Of a DNA stretch of 30,592 nt, positions 12,885 to 21,273 are shown in pieces. Numbering within the stretch: the first letter of the stretch is position 1; each line of letters begins with the position of its first letter. The stretch is from JALQXV01 sp051005235 (GTDB lineage: Bacteria > Patescibacteriota > Saccharimonadia > Saccharimonadales > 2-12-FULL-41-12). The position numbers and the translations under genes are program-made. The DNA lies in NCBI GenBank assembly GCA_051005235.1, contig JBPCJO010000065.1, positions 1 to 30,592 of the forward strand. The letters run 5' to 3'. The notes under the pieces are model-generated. The model did no database searches. It was not told the origin of the DNA and was given only the letters and a program-made list of their open reading frames with translations.

Positions 12885-13991
12885 ATGTCAATAAAACTAT
12901 TTACCAGTGAGTCCGTTTGTGCCGGACATCCCGATAAAATTTGTGACGCCATCAGCGATGCCATTCTAGACGCCGCGCTTGCCCAAGACCCACGCAGTCG
13001 CACCGGCATCGAAACGGTCGCCGGTGCGAACCAAATTAGCCTGTACGGCGAAATCAAGACGACCGCCAAAATTAACTACGAACAAATCGTCCGCGACACG
13101 GTTAAGCGGCTCGGCTACACCAATCCAGCGTGGGGATTCTCTCAGGAATCAATTTTTAGCAATGACGTGCACCAACAGTCGCCCGAAATCGCTCTCGGCG
13201 TCGATCAAGATGGCGCCGGTGACCAAGGCATGATGTTTGGCTATGCCTGCACCGAAACCGCTGATCTACTGCCACTACCAATCGCGCTAGCACACGCTAT
13301 CGCTCGCCGCATTGACGAAGTCCGTGAAGACGGAACACTCGGCTGGCTTCGCCCGGACGGTAAAACTCAAGTAACCATCCGTTACGAAGGCGATAAGCCA
13401 GTCGCAGTCGAGAAATTGGTCGCTGCAGTGGCCCACGACGAAGCCACCGACGCCAAAACAGTGCGCCGCGAAGTGATTGAAACTATTTTTACGCCAGTTC
13501 TCGCAACATTTGAGCTGGCCTTACCGGCCGACGAAGATATTATGGTAAACGGCACCGGCTTGTGGCATATCCCTGGGCCAGAGTCGGACGCCGGACTGAC
13601 CGGACGTAAAATTGTAGTTGATACGTATGGCGGCTACGCCCGCGTCGGCGGCGGCGCATTTTCTGGCAAAGACCCCAGTAAAGTTGACCGTTCGGGCGCC
13701 TACGCCGCCCGCTACATCGCCAAAAACATTGTTGCCAAAGGCCTTGCCACCAAGTGCGAAGTCGGCCTAGCTTACGTTATCGGCCAACCGTTGCCGCTCA
13801 TGCAGACTATCGAAACGTTTGGTACGGCCACCGTCAGTGACGAAGAGCTGGACGCGTTTAAGAATCAACTCATAGACACATCTGTAAAGGGGATTATCGA
13901 CCATCTGGATCTAGCTCGGCCCATTTATAGCCAAACATCGGCCTATGGCCATTTTGGCAGACCCGAGTTCCCTTGGGAGCAAGTTGCTTAA
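12885..13991 (+). CDS. metK: S-adenosylmethionine synthetase
   Basis: Makes S-adenosylmethionine from methionine and ATP. The 368-residue protein is slightly shorter than the usual 380-400. It shows the family signatures FTSESVCAGHPDKICDAISD with the ATP-contacting GHPDK at 14-18, GDQGMMFGYA around residue 110, and GGGAFSGKDPSKVDRS around 255. The Shine-Dalgarno sequence AAGGAAA lies just before ATG 12885. It is 12 bases downstream of the PLP enzyme and should be controlled by the same SAM-responsive leader, giving end-product feedback. No terminator is obvious after it. Confidence 0.98.
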   Translation: MSIKLFTSESVCAGHPDKICDAISDAILDAALAQDPRSRTGIETVAGANQISLYGEIKTTAKINYEQIVRDTVKRLGYTNPAWGFSQESIFSNDVHQQSPEIALGVDQDGAGDQGMMFGYACTETADLLPLPIALAHAIARRIDEVREDGTLGWLRPDGKTQVTIRYEGDKPVAVEKLVAAVAHDEATDAKTVRREVIETIFTPVLATFELALPADEDIMVNGTGLWHIPGPESDAGLTGRKIVVDTYGGYARVGGGAFSGKDPSKVDRSGAYAARYIAKNIVAKGLATKCEVGLAYVIGQPLPLMQTIETFGTATVSDEELDAFKNQLIDTSVKGIIDHLDLARPIYSQTSAYGHFGRPEFPWEQVA

Positions 13992-14060
13992 GTAAAATTA
14001 TCCACTAATGCTTATCTGTTTTATTGCTTAGTTTGATGAAACCCAGCTACAATACGTCTA

Positions 14061-14987
14061 ATGATCACCATCTATCACAGTTCGGCGCGTGCCCGCGTGC
14101 TTTCGGTTATTGACGAGCCTAAGGCTGGTTCGTGGTGCCATGTAGTACAACCCACAACGAAAGAACTCGACCAAGTCGCCGAAATGTTTAGTTTGGAGCG
14201 CGACATTCTTAATGACGCTATTGACACTTATGAAGCTCCTCGCGTCGAAGTCGATAATGGCGCGACCTATGTCTTTGCCCGCTACTGCCGCCCCGAAGAC
14301 GTTGACATTCCAACCGAGCCAATCCTTATTATCTACACCAACACCGAAATTGTCACTATCATGCGTTCTAACGACAACGTCCTGGAGCAAATTACAAACG
14401 GTGTCGTGCCTATTTTGACTACACAAAAAACTAAAACCTTTTTACACATACTAGAACAAATAAACCGTAGTTATCGCTTGCAACTTAACACCGTGGCCAA
14501 GCAAATTCTACAATTTCGCTCCCAACTGCGCCAACGAGAAGTGACAAGCGTCGAAATTCTCCGATTTATTGAACTGGAAGAGGACTTAAACGAGTATCTT
14601 TCGGCCTTGCAACCACAAGGATTGGTGCTTAAGGCCCTGGAGTCCGGTAAATACATGCGTTTATATGAGGACGACCGTGATCTAGTAGAAGACATTATGC
14701 TTAACACCAGCGAGTTGAGTGAATTAACCAAATCTCGCTTGCGTTCAATTATTAACATTCGCCAAGCCTACGACGCCATTGCTACAAATAACCTAAACGC
14801 CACCTTCCGTCGTCTTACCTCAATCGCTATTTTTCTCACCATTCCCACTATTTTCGGTGGTTTGTTTGGCATGAATGTATTGCTGCCGCTGCAGGATTAT
14901 AAGTACGCGTTCGTGATTGTAATTGGTTTGATTGCGACCTCAACGTATCTGCTGTTTCGCTACTTCCGCAAGCGTAACTGGTTCTAG
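14061..14987 (+). CDS. corA: CorA-type magnesium/divalent cation channel
   Basis: The 308-residue protein has the CorA layout: a long cytoplasmic N-terminal domain with alpha/beta and helical parts (1-245) and two C-terminal membrane helices. The selectivity motif GMN is at 270-272 in FGGLFGMNV, between helix 1 (about 250-269) and helix 2 (about 280-300), and the tail is basic (FRKRNWF). It would form a pentamer for Mg2+ uptake. TACAAT (14048-14053) is seven bases before ATG 14061 and TTGCTT lies 18 bases further up, so the mRNA is probably leaderless and separate from metK. A perfect palindrome follows the stop. Confidence 0.93.
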   Translation: MITIYHSSARARVLSVIDEPKAGSWCHVVQPTTKELDQVAEMFSLERDILNDAIDTYEAPRVEVDNGATYVFARYCRPEDVDIPTEPILIIYTNTEIVTIMRSNDNVLEQITNGVVPILTTQKTKTFLHILEQINRSYRLQLNTVAKQILQFRSQLRQREVTSVEILRFIELEEDLNEYLSALQPQGLVLKALESGKYMRLYEDDRDLVEDIMLNTSELSELTKSRLRSIINIRQAYDAIATNNLNATFRRLTSIAIFLTIPTIFGGLFGMNVLLPLQDYKYAFVIVIGLIATSTYLLFRYFRKRNWF

Positions 14988-15012
14988 TAAGCGATACCGA
15001 CATACTAATTCG

Positions 15013-15061
15013 TTACTATACCTGCGTTTCATTAAAATTTAATGAAACGCAGGTATAGTAA
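15013..15061. repeat. Perfect 49-bp palindrome after corA
   Basis: Twenty-four bases (15013-15036) are the exact reverse complement of 15038-15061, with one central base. It lies between the corA stop and the typA promoter. There is no T-run on either side, so a canonical intrinsic terminator is uncertain, although the stem itself is very stable. Confidence 0.85.
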
Positions 15062-15088
15062 TTAAAAACGAGAGAGTGACCTAGCCCG

Positions 15089-15117
15089 TTGCAAAAACTT
15101 GTCAACCATGCTATAAT
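15089..15117 (+). promoter_or_regulatory. Promoter of typA
   Basis: TTGCAA (15089-15094), a 17-base spacer and a perfect TATAAT (15112-15117). Transcription should start near 15124, leaving a leader of about 44 bases. Confidence 0.8.
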
Positions 15118-15167
15118 TAAGGTAATAATTACTTACTAAATGTAACTAACAAAAAGGTCTATTTATT

Positions 15168-16994
15168 TTGTCAAAGCAAGATCCTACTAAAATTCGTAAT
15201 ATTGCCGTTATCGCGCACGTTGACCACGGTAAAACTACGTTGGTTGACGGCTTGCTCAAGCAGTCTAAAACGTTCCGCGACAACCAGGCCGAAATGAGCC
15301 AAGATTTGATTATGGACAGTGGCGACCAAGAAAAGGAGCGTGGTATCACCATCACCGCTAAGGTTACCGCGGTGCAGCATGGCGACTATCGCGTTAATAT
15401 TATTGATACGCCAGGGCACGCCGACTTTAGCGGCGAAGTAGAACGAACGCTTAATATGGCCGACGGCTGCTTGCTGATTGTTGACGCCCAAGAAGGCCCA
15501 ATGCCACAGACTAAGTTTGTACTTAGCAAGGCACTGGCCGCCGAACTCAAACCAATCGTCATCATAAACAAAATTGATAAATCTGGCTCACGGGTTAAAG
15601 AAGTCGAAGACGAGCTGGCAGACTTATTTTTAGAGCTGGCCGTCCACGAAGACCAGCTTCATTACCCGGTCTATTACGCGATTGGCCGCGAAGGTAAAGC
15701 GTGGGACGCTATGCCAACTGATCCGACAGCCGAAGGTAACCTTGAGAATATTTTTGAAGCCATTGTAGAACACGTACCGGCACCAAACGTTGATAGTACC
15801 CAGCCATTTCAGATGCTGGTAACCGCCCTTAGCTGGGATAGTTTTAAGGGTAAATACGCGATTGGCCGGATTACGCGCGGCACCGTCCAGGCTGGCAGTC
15901 AGGTGGCGCTTTGCAAAAAAGATAGCTCCGTCCAAAAGGGCAAAATCGACCTCGTATTTATGAGCCATGGTGTCAGCCGATTTGAAGTGCCCGCTGGTGG
16001 CGTTGCCGGTGACATTGTGCAGTTAACCGGCTTACAAGAAGCCCAAATCGGCGAGACCATTACCGACGTTAATACGCCTGATGCTTTGCCAGTGCTCGAA
16101 GTCGAAGCGCCCACCCTTAAGATTTACCTTGGCCCAAACACTAGCCCGCTCAAAGGCACCGAGGCTGAGTTTAATACCAGTCGCCAGATCGGCGACCGCC
16201 TTAAAAAAGAACTCGAAATCAACGTGGGGTTACAAGTTGAAGAAGAGGGAATTGGCTTTCGGGTAGCTGGCCGCGGCGAATTACACCTAAGTGTCTTGAT
16301 TGAGACCATGCGCCGCGAAGGCTTTGAGTTCGAAGTCGGCCGTCCGCAGGTAGTAACCCGCGAAAAAGACGGAATTATTGAAGAGCCGATCGAAGAGCTC
16401 ATTGTTGAAGTCCCGGCCGAACATGTCGGAACCGTGCAACAAGAACTTGGTTCAAGGCGCGCAACACTAAAAGAACAATTCGCCAGCCCCAAAGGCGTTA
16501 CTAAGCTAATTTATGAACTGCCAACCCGCGCCCTCTTAGGAGCCAAAGGCCTGTTACTAACCAATACCAAAGGTACGGTTATTATGCACAGCCTGATGGT
16601 TGGTTACGAACCGCAAGGTCCATCCTTGCAACAGCTACGCAACGGCGTGCTCATTTCATTCGAAGCCGGAATGACAACGCCTTATGCCCTTCAAAATGCC
16701 GAAGCCCGCGGCACCACATTTATTGGCCCTGGCGAAAAAGTCTATGCCGGCCAAGTCATTGGATTAAATACGCGGAACGAAGATATGGAAATTAATATCT
16801 GTCGCGCGAAACAGCTTACCAACATGCGTAGTAGCAGTAGTGACGGCGTCGTCCAGCTAACACCGCCAACCGTATTTAGCCTTGAACAGTGTCTCGATTT
16901 TATTGAAAAAGATGAATTACTCGAAGTAACTCCTTTAAACCTCCGACTACGCAAGCGTGAACTCGATCCAAACAAGCGAAAACGTCAAAAATAG
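15168..16994 (+). CDS. typA: Ribosome-associated GTPase TypA/BipA
   Basis: A translational GTPase of the EF-G group that helps ribosome assembly and stress adaptation. At 608 residues it has the normal family length. The GTPase motifs are complete: AHVDHGKTT (16-24), ERGITI, DTPGHADF and NKID. Domains II, III and V follow, and a BipA-type C-terminal domain includes FSLEQCLDFIEKDELLEVTP. Translation starts at TTG 15168 (MSKQDPTKIRNIAVIAHV); AAAAAGG lies about 13 bases upstream, a rather long spacing. It is monocistronic, with its own promoter and a hairpin terminator at 17052-17087. Confidence 0.97.
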   Translation: MSKQDPTKIRNIAVIAHVDHGKTTLVDGLLKQSKTFRDNQAEMSQDLIMDSGDQEKERGITITAKVTAVQHGDYRVNIIDTPGHADFSGEVERTLNMADGCLLIVDAQEGPMPQTKFVLSKALAAELKPIVIINKIDKSGSRVKEVEDELADLFLELAVHEDQLHYPVYYAIGREGKAWDAMPTDPTAEGNLENIFEAIVEHVPAPNVDSTQPFQMLVTALSWDSFKGKYAIGRITRGTVQAGSQVALCKKDSSVQKGKIDLVFMSHGVSRFEVPAGGVAGDIVQLTGLQEAQIGETITDVNTPDALPVLEVEAPTLKIYLGPNTSPLKGTEAEFNTSRQIGDRLKKELEINVGLQVEEEGIGFRVAGRGELHLSVLIETMRREGFEFEVGRPQVVTREKDGIIEEPIEELIVEVPAEHVGTVQQELGSRRATLKEQFASPKGVTKLIYELPTRALLGAKGLLLTNTKGTVIMHSLMVGYEPQGPSLQQLRNGVLISFEAGMTTPYALQNAEARGTTFIGPGEKVYAGQVIGLNTRNEDMEINICRAKQLTNMRSSSSDGVVQLTPPTVFSLEQCLDFIEKDELLEVTPLNLRLRKRELDPNKRKRQK

Positions 16995-17051
16995 TATTGT
17001 CATTTTATAAGCACAAGCGTACAGTGATATGTGGAAGTGTGAGGCTTCCCA

Positions 17052-17087
17052 AGAACCTGGCTTTTTTAGCCGGGTTCTATTTATTTA
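17052..17087 (+). terminator. typA terminator
   Basis: AGAACC and GGCT (from 17052) pair with AGCC and GGTTCT (to 17078) around a T-rich loop, with a single mismatch in the stem. A T-rich tail follows. The convergent fur gene begins to overlap here, its stop lying at 17077. Confidence 0.7.
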
Positions 17088-17532
17088 TGGTGGTTTTTAG
17101 TTGGCAACTTTGGCAAATACCCTTGATGTCTAACTGATGGTCGGTGATAGTGTAGCCGTGCTTGGCAGCCAATTGTGCTAGCAGCGCCTCAAATGTTTCA
17201 TCGTCGTGCGTGGCGTGAGTATCACCACATTGGCTGCACGTAATGTGATGATGGTGGCCATGAAAGTCGTCGCTTAGCTCTAATTTATACTTCCAGCCAA
17301 TGTGCAAACGATGGATAACGCCAATTTCTTCTAGTAAGTGCACCGAGCGGTAAATACTGGCTCTGTCGGCGTACGCTTTTGTCAGGGTTATGAGCTTAGC
17401 CATCGAGAGTGGTTCGTGGTCGCTTTCGTATAATGCCGCAAAAACCGCCGAACGGGCAGCAGTGTTGCTCGCCTTGGCAGCCTTAAGTTTTTTATAATAC
17501 AGATCGATTGCACGCTGATTTGGTTTTGCCAT
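17077..17532 (-). CDS. Fur-family metal regulator, probably zinc-responsive
   Basis: A 151-residue repressor with an N-terminal winged helix (about 10-85, including ADRASIYRSVHLLEEIGVIH) and a C-terminal dimerisation domain. Metal ligands are visible: H91 and H93-H96 in HGHHHHITC, structural-zinc cysteine pairs C99/C102 and C140/C143, and HATHDD. The divergent neighbour is a ZIP transporter, and palindromic operators lie between them, so a Zur role (repressing zinc uptake when zinc is sufficient) is more likely than iron control. An iron or manganese sensor cannot be excluded from sequence. ATG at 17532. Confidence 0.9.
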   Translation of the reverse strand: MAKPNQRAIDLYYKKLKAAKASNTAARSAVFAALYESDHEPLSMAKLITLTKAYADRASIYRSVHLLEEIGVIHRLHIGWKYKLELSDDFHGHHHHITCSQCGDTHATHDDETFEALLAQLAAKHGYTITDHQLDIKGICQSCQLKTTINK

Positions 17533-17552
17533 ATTGCAATAAGCATATTAAA

Positions 17553-17593
17553 ATTGCGACACTTTTGCAATACTGAATCGCAAAATATATAGT
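17553..17593. promoter_or_regulatory. Zur/Fur-type operators overlapping the ZIP promoter
   Basis: Two overlapping palindromes occur: ATTGCGACACTTTTGCAAT (17553-17571) and TTGCAATACTGAATCGCAA (17565-17583), both of the form TTGCRAT...ATYGCAA. The ZIP promoter is TTGCAA (17565-17570), 17-base spacer, TATAGT (17588-17593), so a bound dimer would block RNA polymerase. A third short palindrome TATTGCAATA at 17532-17541 touches the fur start and could allow autoregulation. Confidence 0.7.
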
Positions 17594-17600
17594 ATTGGCT

Positions 17601-18401
17601 ATGAATGACTATATATTGCTCATCTTCTTTGCCTTAATCGGCGGCGTGTTTTCTTTAATCGGCGGCATAATTTTATTGAGTCGCAAGAATAGCATGAACT
17701 CACTTGTTACCTATGCGACCCCATTTGCGGCCGGCGCGCTGCTGGCGGCTGTCTTTCTGGATTTACTGCCCGAAGGTATAGCAGAAGGTAACGCCAATAC
17801 AGTCTTACTTGCAACGTTAATTGGGATTTTGCTTTTTTTTATCGCCGAGCGCTTTTTACGTTGGTTCCATCACCACCATGATGATGACGCCAAAACAGAT
17901 CCATCGGTTAGCTTAATTATCGCTGGCGATACGATTCACAACGCGCTCGACGGCGTGGCTATCGCCGCCGCCTTTTTAGTGAGTGTCCCCACCGGTATCG
18001 TTACTACTATGGCGGTGGCCGCTCACGAAATTCCACAAGAAATTGGTGATTTTGGCCTCCTCTTAGCCAAGGGGGTCAGCCGGAAAAAGGTTTTGATTGT
18101 AAATATTTTAAGCGCCTTGGCAACCGTCGTTGCGGCTGTTATTACGTACGCATTGGGATCCGCCGATGACTTGCCGCTCGGCGTGTTACTTGGTCTGAGC
18201 GCTGGCTTTCTACTATACATTGCGCTGAGCGATATTATACCGACGATCCATGCCAAAACTGACGCTTCAAAGTTAATTCAAGTACAAACGGTCCTGTTGC
18301 TCGTCGGCGTGATAGTGGTTGGACTGGTGGTTCATTTGCTTCATGATTATATTGACGTTGAGCATGAGCCTACCCATAGTATCTCCGAACACGCTCACTA
18401 G
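17601..18401 (+). CDS. ZIP-family zinc/divalent metal transporter
   Basis: A 266-residue membrane protein with about eight membrane segments and the ZIP signature residues: DTIHNALDGVAIAAAF in helix IV and AAHEIPQEIGDF in helix V, supplying the histidines, asparagine and glutamate of the metal site. A histidine- and aspartate-rich loop (FHHHHDDDAK) and a histidine-rich end fit metal handling. The ATG at 17601 is eight bases after the TATAGT box and lacks a Shine-Dalgarno sequence, implying a leaderless mRNA; the TTG at 17595 is less likely. It is divergent from, and probably repressed by, the Fur-family protein. Confidence 0.92.
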   Translation: MNDYILLIFFALIGGVFSLIGGIILLSRKNSMNSLVTYATPFAAGALLAAVFLDLLPEGIAEGNANTVLLATLIGILLFFIAERFLRWFHHHHDDDAKTDPSVSLIIAGDTIHNALDGVAIAAAFLVSVPTGIVTTMAVAAHEIPQEIGDFGLLLAKGVSRKKVLIVNILSALATVVAAVITYALGSADDLPLGVLLGLSAGFLLYIALSDIIPTIHAKTDASKLIQVQTVLLLVGVIVVGLVVHLLHDYIDVEHEPTHSISEHAH

Positions 18402-18418
18402 CGTATACTAAGCAGTAT

Positions 18419-19489
18419 ATGGAAATCGTGATAGTAAGCTTGGTGACACTTAATGTTGTACTGGTCTTTTTAGTGTTGCGCGGCAAAAAGCCTGCCAATG
18501 ACTCGTCCGCCGGACTCATTAAACAAGATATTACCGCGCTCTCCGACAGCGTCACCAGGCTCAAAGACAGCTTAGGCACGCAAATTAACGACCGGCTCGA
18601 CCGCAACAACGAATTGATGCAAAAAAGCATCATGGGACAGTTCAAAGAGTCAACCAAAATTGTGGCAGATGTGACCGAACGGCTGGCCAAGCTCGACGAA
18701 ACCAATAAGCGCGTTGTAGACGTCGCCGATGAGCTTAAGACACTTCAAAATGTGCTGCAAAATCCAAAGCAACGCGGTGTGCTCGGCGAGTACTATCTGA
18801 GTCAGGTGCTCGAAAATGTCATGCCGCCGGACCGTTTTCAACTTCAGTATAAATTTAATAACGGCGAGATCGTCGACGCCGTCATCTTTTTGGATAAAGG
18901 CAAAATCTTGCCGATTGACTCTAAGTTCAGTCTCGAGAATTATAATCGTTTAATTGAAGAAAAAGACAAAATCCGGCGCGAAGCATTAATGGTGTCATTC
19001 CGGAACGATCTTAAGGCGCGCATAGATGAAACCGCAAAATACATCCGGCCCAACGAGAACTGCATGGACTTTGCTTTCATGTTTATCCCCAGCGAAGCCA
19101 TCTATTACGATCTGTTAATTAATAAAGTCGGCGGCGTTGGCTCGACAGCTCGCGATTTGCTTGAGTACGCCTTCCGAGACAAAAAGGTGATCATTGTCAG
19201 CCCAACCAGCTTTATGGCCTACCTGCAAACAGTTTTGCAGGGCTTACGCAGTCTGCAAATCGAAGATCAGGCCAAAGAAATACAATTGCGCGTTGGTCAG
19301 CTCGGAAGCCACATCGCCTCCTACGAAACATTCATGCAAAAACTCGGCGGCAGCCTTGGTACCACCGTCAGCCATTACAATAATGCTCATAAAGAACTCA
19401 AGAAAATCGATAAAGACGTCATAAAAATCGCTAAAACGACGCCAGCGATTGAGCCGTTGATTCTTGACAAGCCGCAAACTGATGAATAA
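18419..19489 (+). CDS. rmuC: DNA recombination protein RmuC
   Basis: A 356-residue protein with an N-terminal membrane anchor (1-20), a coiled coil (about 30-105) and the RmuC domain (about 115-330). The domain has a PD-(D/E)XK nuclease-like core: VDAVIFL followed by ILPIDSKFSLENY. RmuC proteins limit DNA inversion at short inverted repeats in E. coli. TATACT (18404-18409) precedes the ATG at 18419 by nine bases. It lies 17 bases after the ZIP gene. A role restraining palindrome recombination would be notable in a window rich in long inverted repeats, but that link is only inference. Confidence 0.92.
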   Translation: MEIVIVSLVTLNVVLVFLVLRGKKPANDSSAGLIKQDITALSDSVTRLKDSLGTQINDRLDRNNELMQKSIMGQFKESTKIVADVTERLAKLDETNKRVVDVADELKTLQNVLQNPKQRGVLGEYYLSQVLENVMPPDRFQLQYKFNNGEIVDAVIFLDKGKILPIDSKFSLENYNRLIEEKDKIRREALMVSFRNDLKARIDETAKYIRPNENCMDFAFMFIPSEAIYYDLLINKVGGVGSTARDLLEYAFRDKKVIIVSPTSFMAYLQTVLQGLRSLQIEDQAKEIQLRVGQLGSHIASYETFMQKLGGSLGTTVSHYNNAHKELKKIDKDVIKIAKTTPAIEPLILDKPQTDE

Positions 19490-19491
19490 GA

Positions 19492-19647
19492 GCTCTTTTT
19501 AGGATCTCGTTTTGCCCTGAAAATGTCCTTGTTGGCTACAATCCGTTACAATTTTCTAACCATATCTTAGATATGCTGATAAAATTGTAACGGATTGTAA
19601 TCTCAACAATCATCATTTTCATCATCAAAACGAGATCCTGAAAGAGC
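19492..19647. repeat. 156-bp segmented inverted repeat
   Basis: The spacer between rmuC and the next gene folds back over its whole length. Paired blocks from the outside in are GCTCTTT, AGGATCTCGTTTTG, AAAATG, GTTG and ACAATCCGTTACAATTTT with their complements, separated by similarly sized internal loops. The apical part CATATC-TTA-GATATG is itself a small palindrome. It might be a structured RNA, a terminator or a mobile-element remnant; nothing in it codes for protein. Confidence 0.8.
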
Positions 19648-19659
19648 CCTACTTAAGTA

Positions 19660-19950
19660 ATGGATATATTTAAACGAAAAAAGAAAAAGCAAGAAAAAGA
19701 CGTTGTTAAACGTAACCACGACGACATCGCCAAAGCACTCGAAATTTTATTTGCAACTAAATATATAGATAAAAAGAAGCTTTATTTTTATAACTTTCTA
19801 CGCGGTATGGCCTTTAGTGCCGGCGGTGTCATCGGCGCGACGCTCATAATTGGACTGTTGATATGGGTATTGTCTGTATTCGACAACATTCCGGTGGTCG
19901 GACCGTTGTTTGAGGGTACCCGCAAGTCCATACAACAGGGCAGTAACTAA
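19660..19950 (+). CDS. DUF5665-like small membrane protein
   Basis: A 96-residue protein with a strongly basic N-terminus (MDIFKRKKKKQEKDVVKR), a helical stretch DDIAKALEILFATKYIDKKK, one or two membrane segments (about 48-75) and a short tail GPLFEGTRKSIQQ. Length and layout match small DUF5665-type proteins of bacteria, which have no known function; this assignment is from memory of the pattern. It follows the large inverted repeat and precedes pyrC by 56 bases with an independent pyrC promoter. Confidence 0.75.
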   Translation: MDIFKRKKKKQEKDVVKRNHDDIAKALEILFATKYIDKKKLYFYNFLRGMAFSAGGVIGATLIIGLLIWVLSVFDNIPVVGPLFEGTRKSIQQGSN

Positions 19951-19970
19951 GGTTCGTAAAACGCTCGTGC

Positions 19971-19999
19971 TTGTGTTGTGATGCGTGTCTATTTATAGT
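19971..19999 (+). promoter_or_regulatory. Promoter of pyrC-pyrD
   Basis: TTGTGT (19971-19976), a 17-base spacer and TATAGT (19994-19999). The ATG of pyrC is seven bases downstream, so the transcript is probably leaderless. Confidence 0.55.
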
Positions 20000-20006
20000 T
20001 TGAGCT

Positions 20007-21269
20007 ATGGCTCTCGAGATAATCAGCTCCAACTCTATACTTTTCGCTCCGGGCCCCTTTGACGTTCATATGCATCCGCGCGTAACAGACGGTATTACCG
20101 AAGATGCGTTCGTAGAAATTAATGGTGGTATCGAAGGCAAAGCCGGATTGGCTGCCTATACCGAAGCGGCTATGCGTTCTGGTATAACCGGCGGCGGCGC
20201 GATGCCAAATGAAGTTATGCGCAAATATGCTCCGTGGACAGACGAAAAAACAATCACTGTACCATATCCCATCTCTGACAGACGTTCGGTGGACGCCATG
20301 CAATCGGCTATTCAACAACATTCGTTGCTGCCGATGGCTGTATATGCCGGCATTGACCCGACCGAGATCTTTACCGACCCCACGCGTGAACATTTAAATA
20401 TGGACGTGGTTGAAAAGAATTTTGCAGAAATTAAAGACGAAGTTATGGCTCTTAAACTATGGGGTGACAACAGCACGGGAGGTTATAATATTCCTAAGCA
20501 ATTTATTCCTCATGTGGCGAATCGCTGGAATGTGTATAGCCCAGAAAAACCGGTCATTCTTCATGTCGAAGACGCCGGGGTTGGCGAGGTGCTGCAAGAC
20601 ATTGCCCGTCACCAAGGTAGCGAAATACCAATTCACATTGCCCATGTTTCGTCCCGCCAGGAGCTGCAAGCCGTAATCGATGCTAAAGAAGCTGGCATGA
20701 ACGTAACCTGCGAAGTCACGATTCATCACTTATTTTTAAATGCCGATGTACGCCAGCAAATCGGTGGATACGGTTGCATGAAGCCAAGCCTAAAACCTCA
20801 GGAAGATGTTGATTTCTTATGGGCAAACCTCAAACATATCGATATGTTTGCCAGTGACTGCGCTCCGCACCGGCGCAGTGACAAAGAAGGTGAAAACCCG
20901 GCGTTTGGCGTTACTAATCACAGCGTTATGTTGCCGTTGCTGCTCGGTGCCGTTACAAAAGGCCGACTGACCGTGACTGACATCTATAAAAAGTTCTGTG
21001 TGAATACGCGTCAACGATTTAATATTCCATTTGAAGACGGATCCGAAACCAGTGTTTTGCTAGTTCCCACCGACATGGCTACGCTTGAGCACGTGGTAAA
21101 CCCCCGCTATGGCCATAATCCTTTTACTCGCACTAATGTACAGGCACCACTGATCGGCCGGATTATCGGTGTCAAAGCCGGTGCTTCAGACCTTGCCCAG
21201 AAGCGCTTGCGACCAAGCTACAGTCACATCATCACACCTCGTACGGTGGGCATGGTAGCACTAAAATAA
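20007..21269 (+). CDS. pyrC: Dihydroorotase (amidohydrolase superfamily)
   Basis: Interconverts carbamoyl aspartate and dihydroorotate in pyrimidine synthesis. The 420-residue enzyme has the amidohydrolase metal site: H21-x-H23 and R25 in FDVHMHPR, K150 in ALKLWGD (position of the carboxylated lysine), H186 in ILHVED, H213 in IAHVSS and D284 in FASDCAPHR. Length and the DCAPH motif fit dihydroorotases. The ATG lies seven bases after the -10 box. It is followed four bases later by a dihydroorotate dehydrogenase, the next pathway step. No carbamoyltransferase (pyrB) or pyrE/pyrF is visible. Confidence 0.9.
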   Translation: MALEIISSNSILFAPGPFDVHMHPRVTDGITEDAFVEINGGIEGKAGLAAYTEAAMRSGITGGGAMPNEVMRKYAPWTDEKTITVPYPISDRRSVDAMQSAIQQHSLLPMAVYAGIDPTEIFTDPTREHLNMDVVEKNFAEIKDEVMALKLWGDNSTGGYNIPKQFIPHVANRWNVYSPEKPVILHVEDAGVGEVLQDIARHQGSEIPIHIAHVSSRQELQAVIDAKEAGMNVTCEVTIHHLFLNADVRQQIGGYGCMKPSLKPQEDVDFLWANLKHIDMFASDCAPHRRSDKEGENPAFGVTNHSVMLPLLLGAVTKGRLTVTDIYKKFCVNTRQRFNIPFEDGSETSVLLVPTDMATLEHVVNPRYGHNPFTRTNVQAPLIGRIIGVKAGASDLAQKRLRPSYSHIITPRTVGMVALK

Positions 21270-21273
21270 GTAT

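Noticed and set aside
15171..16492. Long minus-strand frames opposite typA
   Set aside because: TypA is complete with all GTPase motifs on the plus strand; the antisense frames have no recognisable features.
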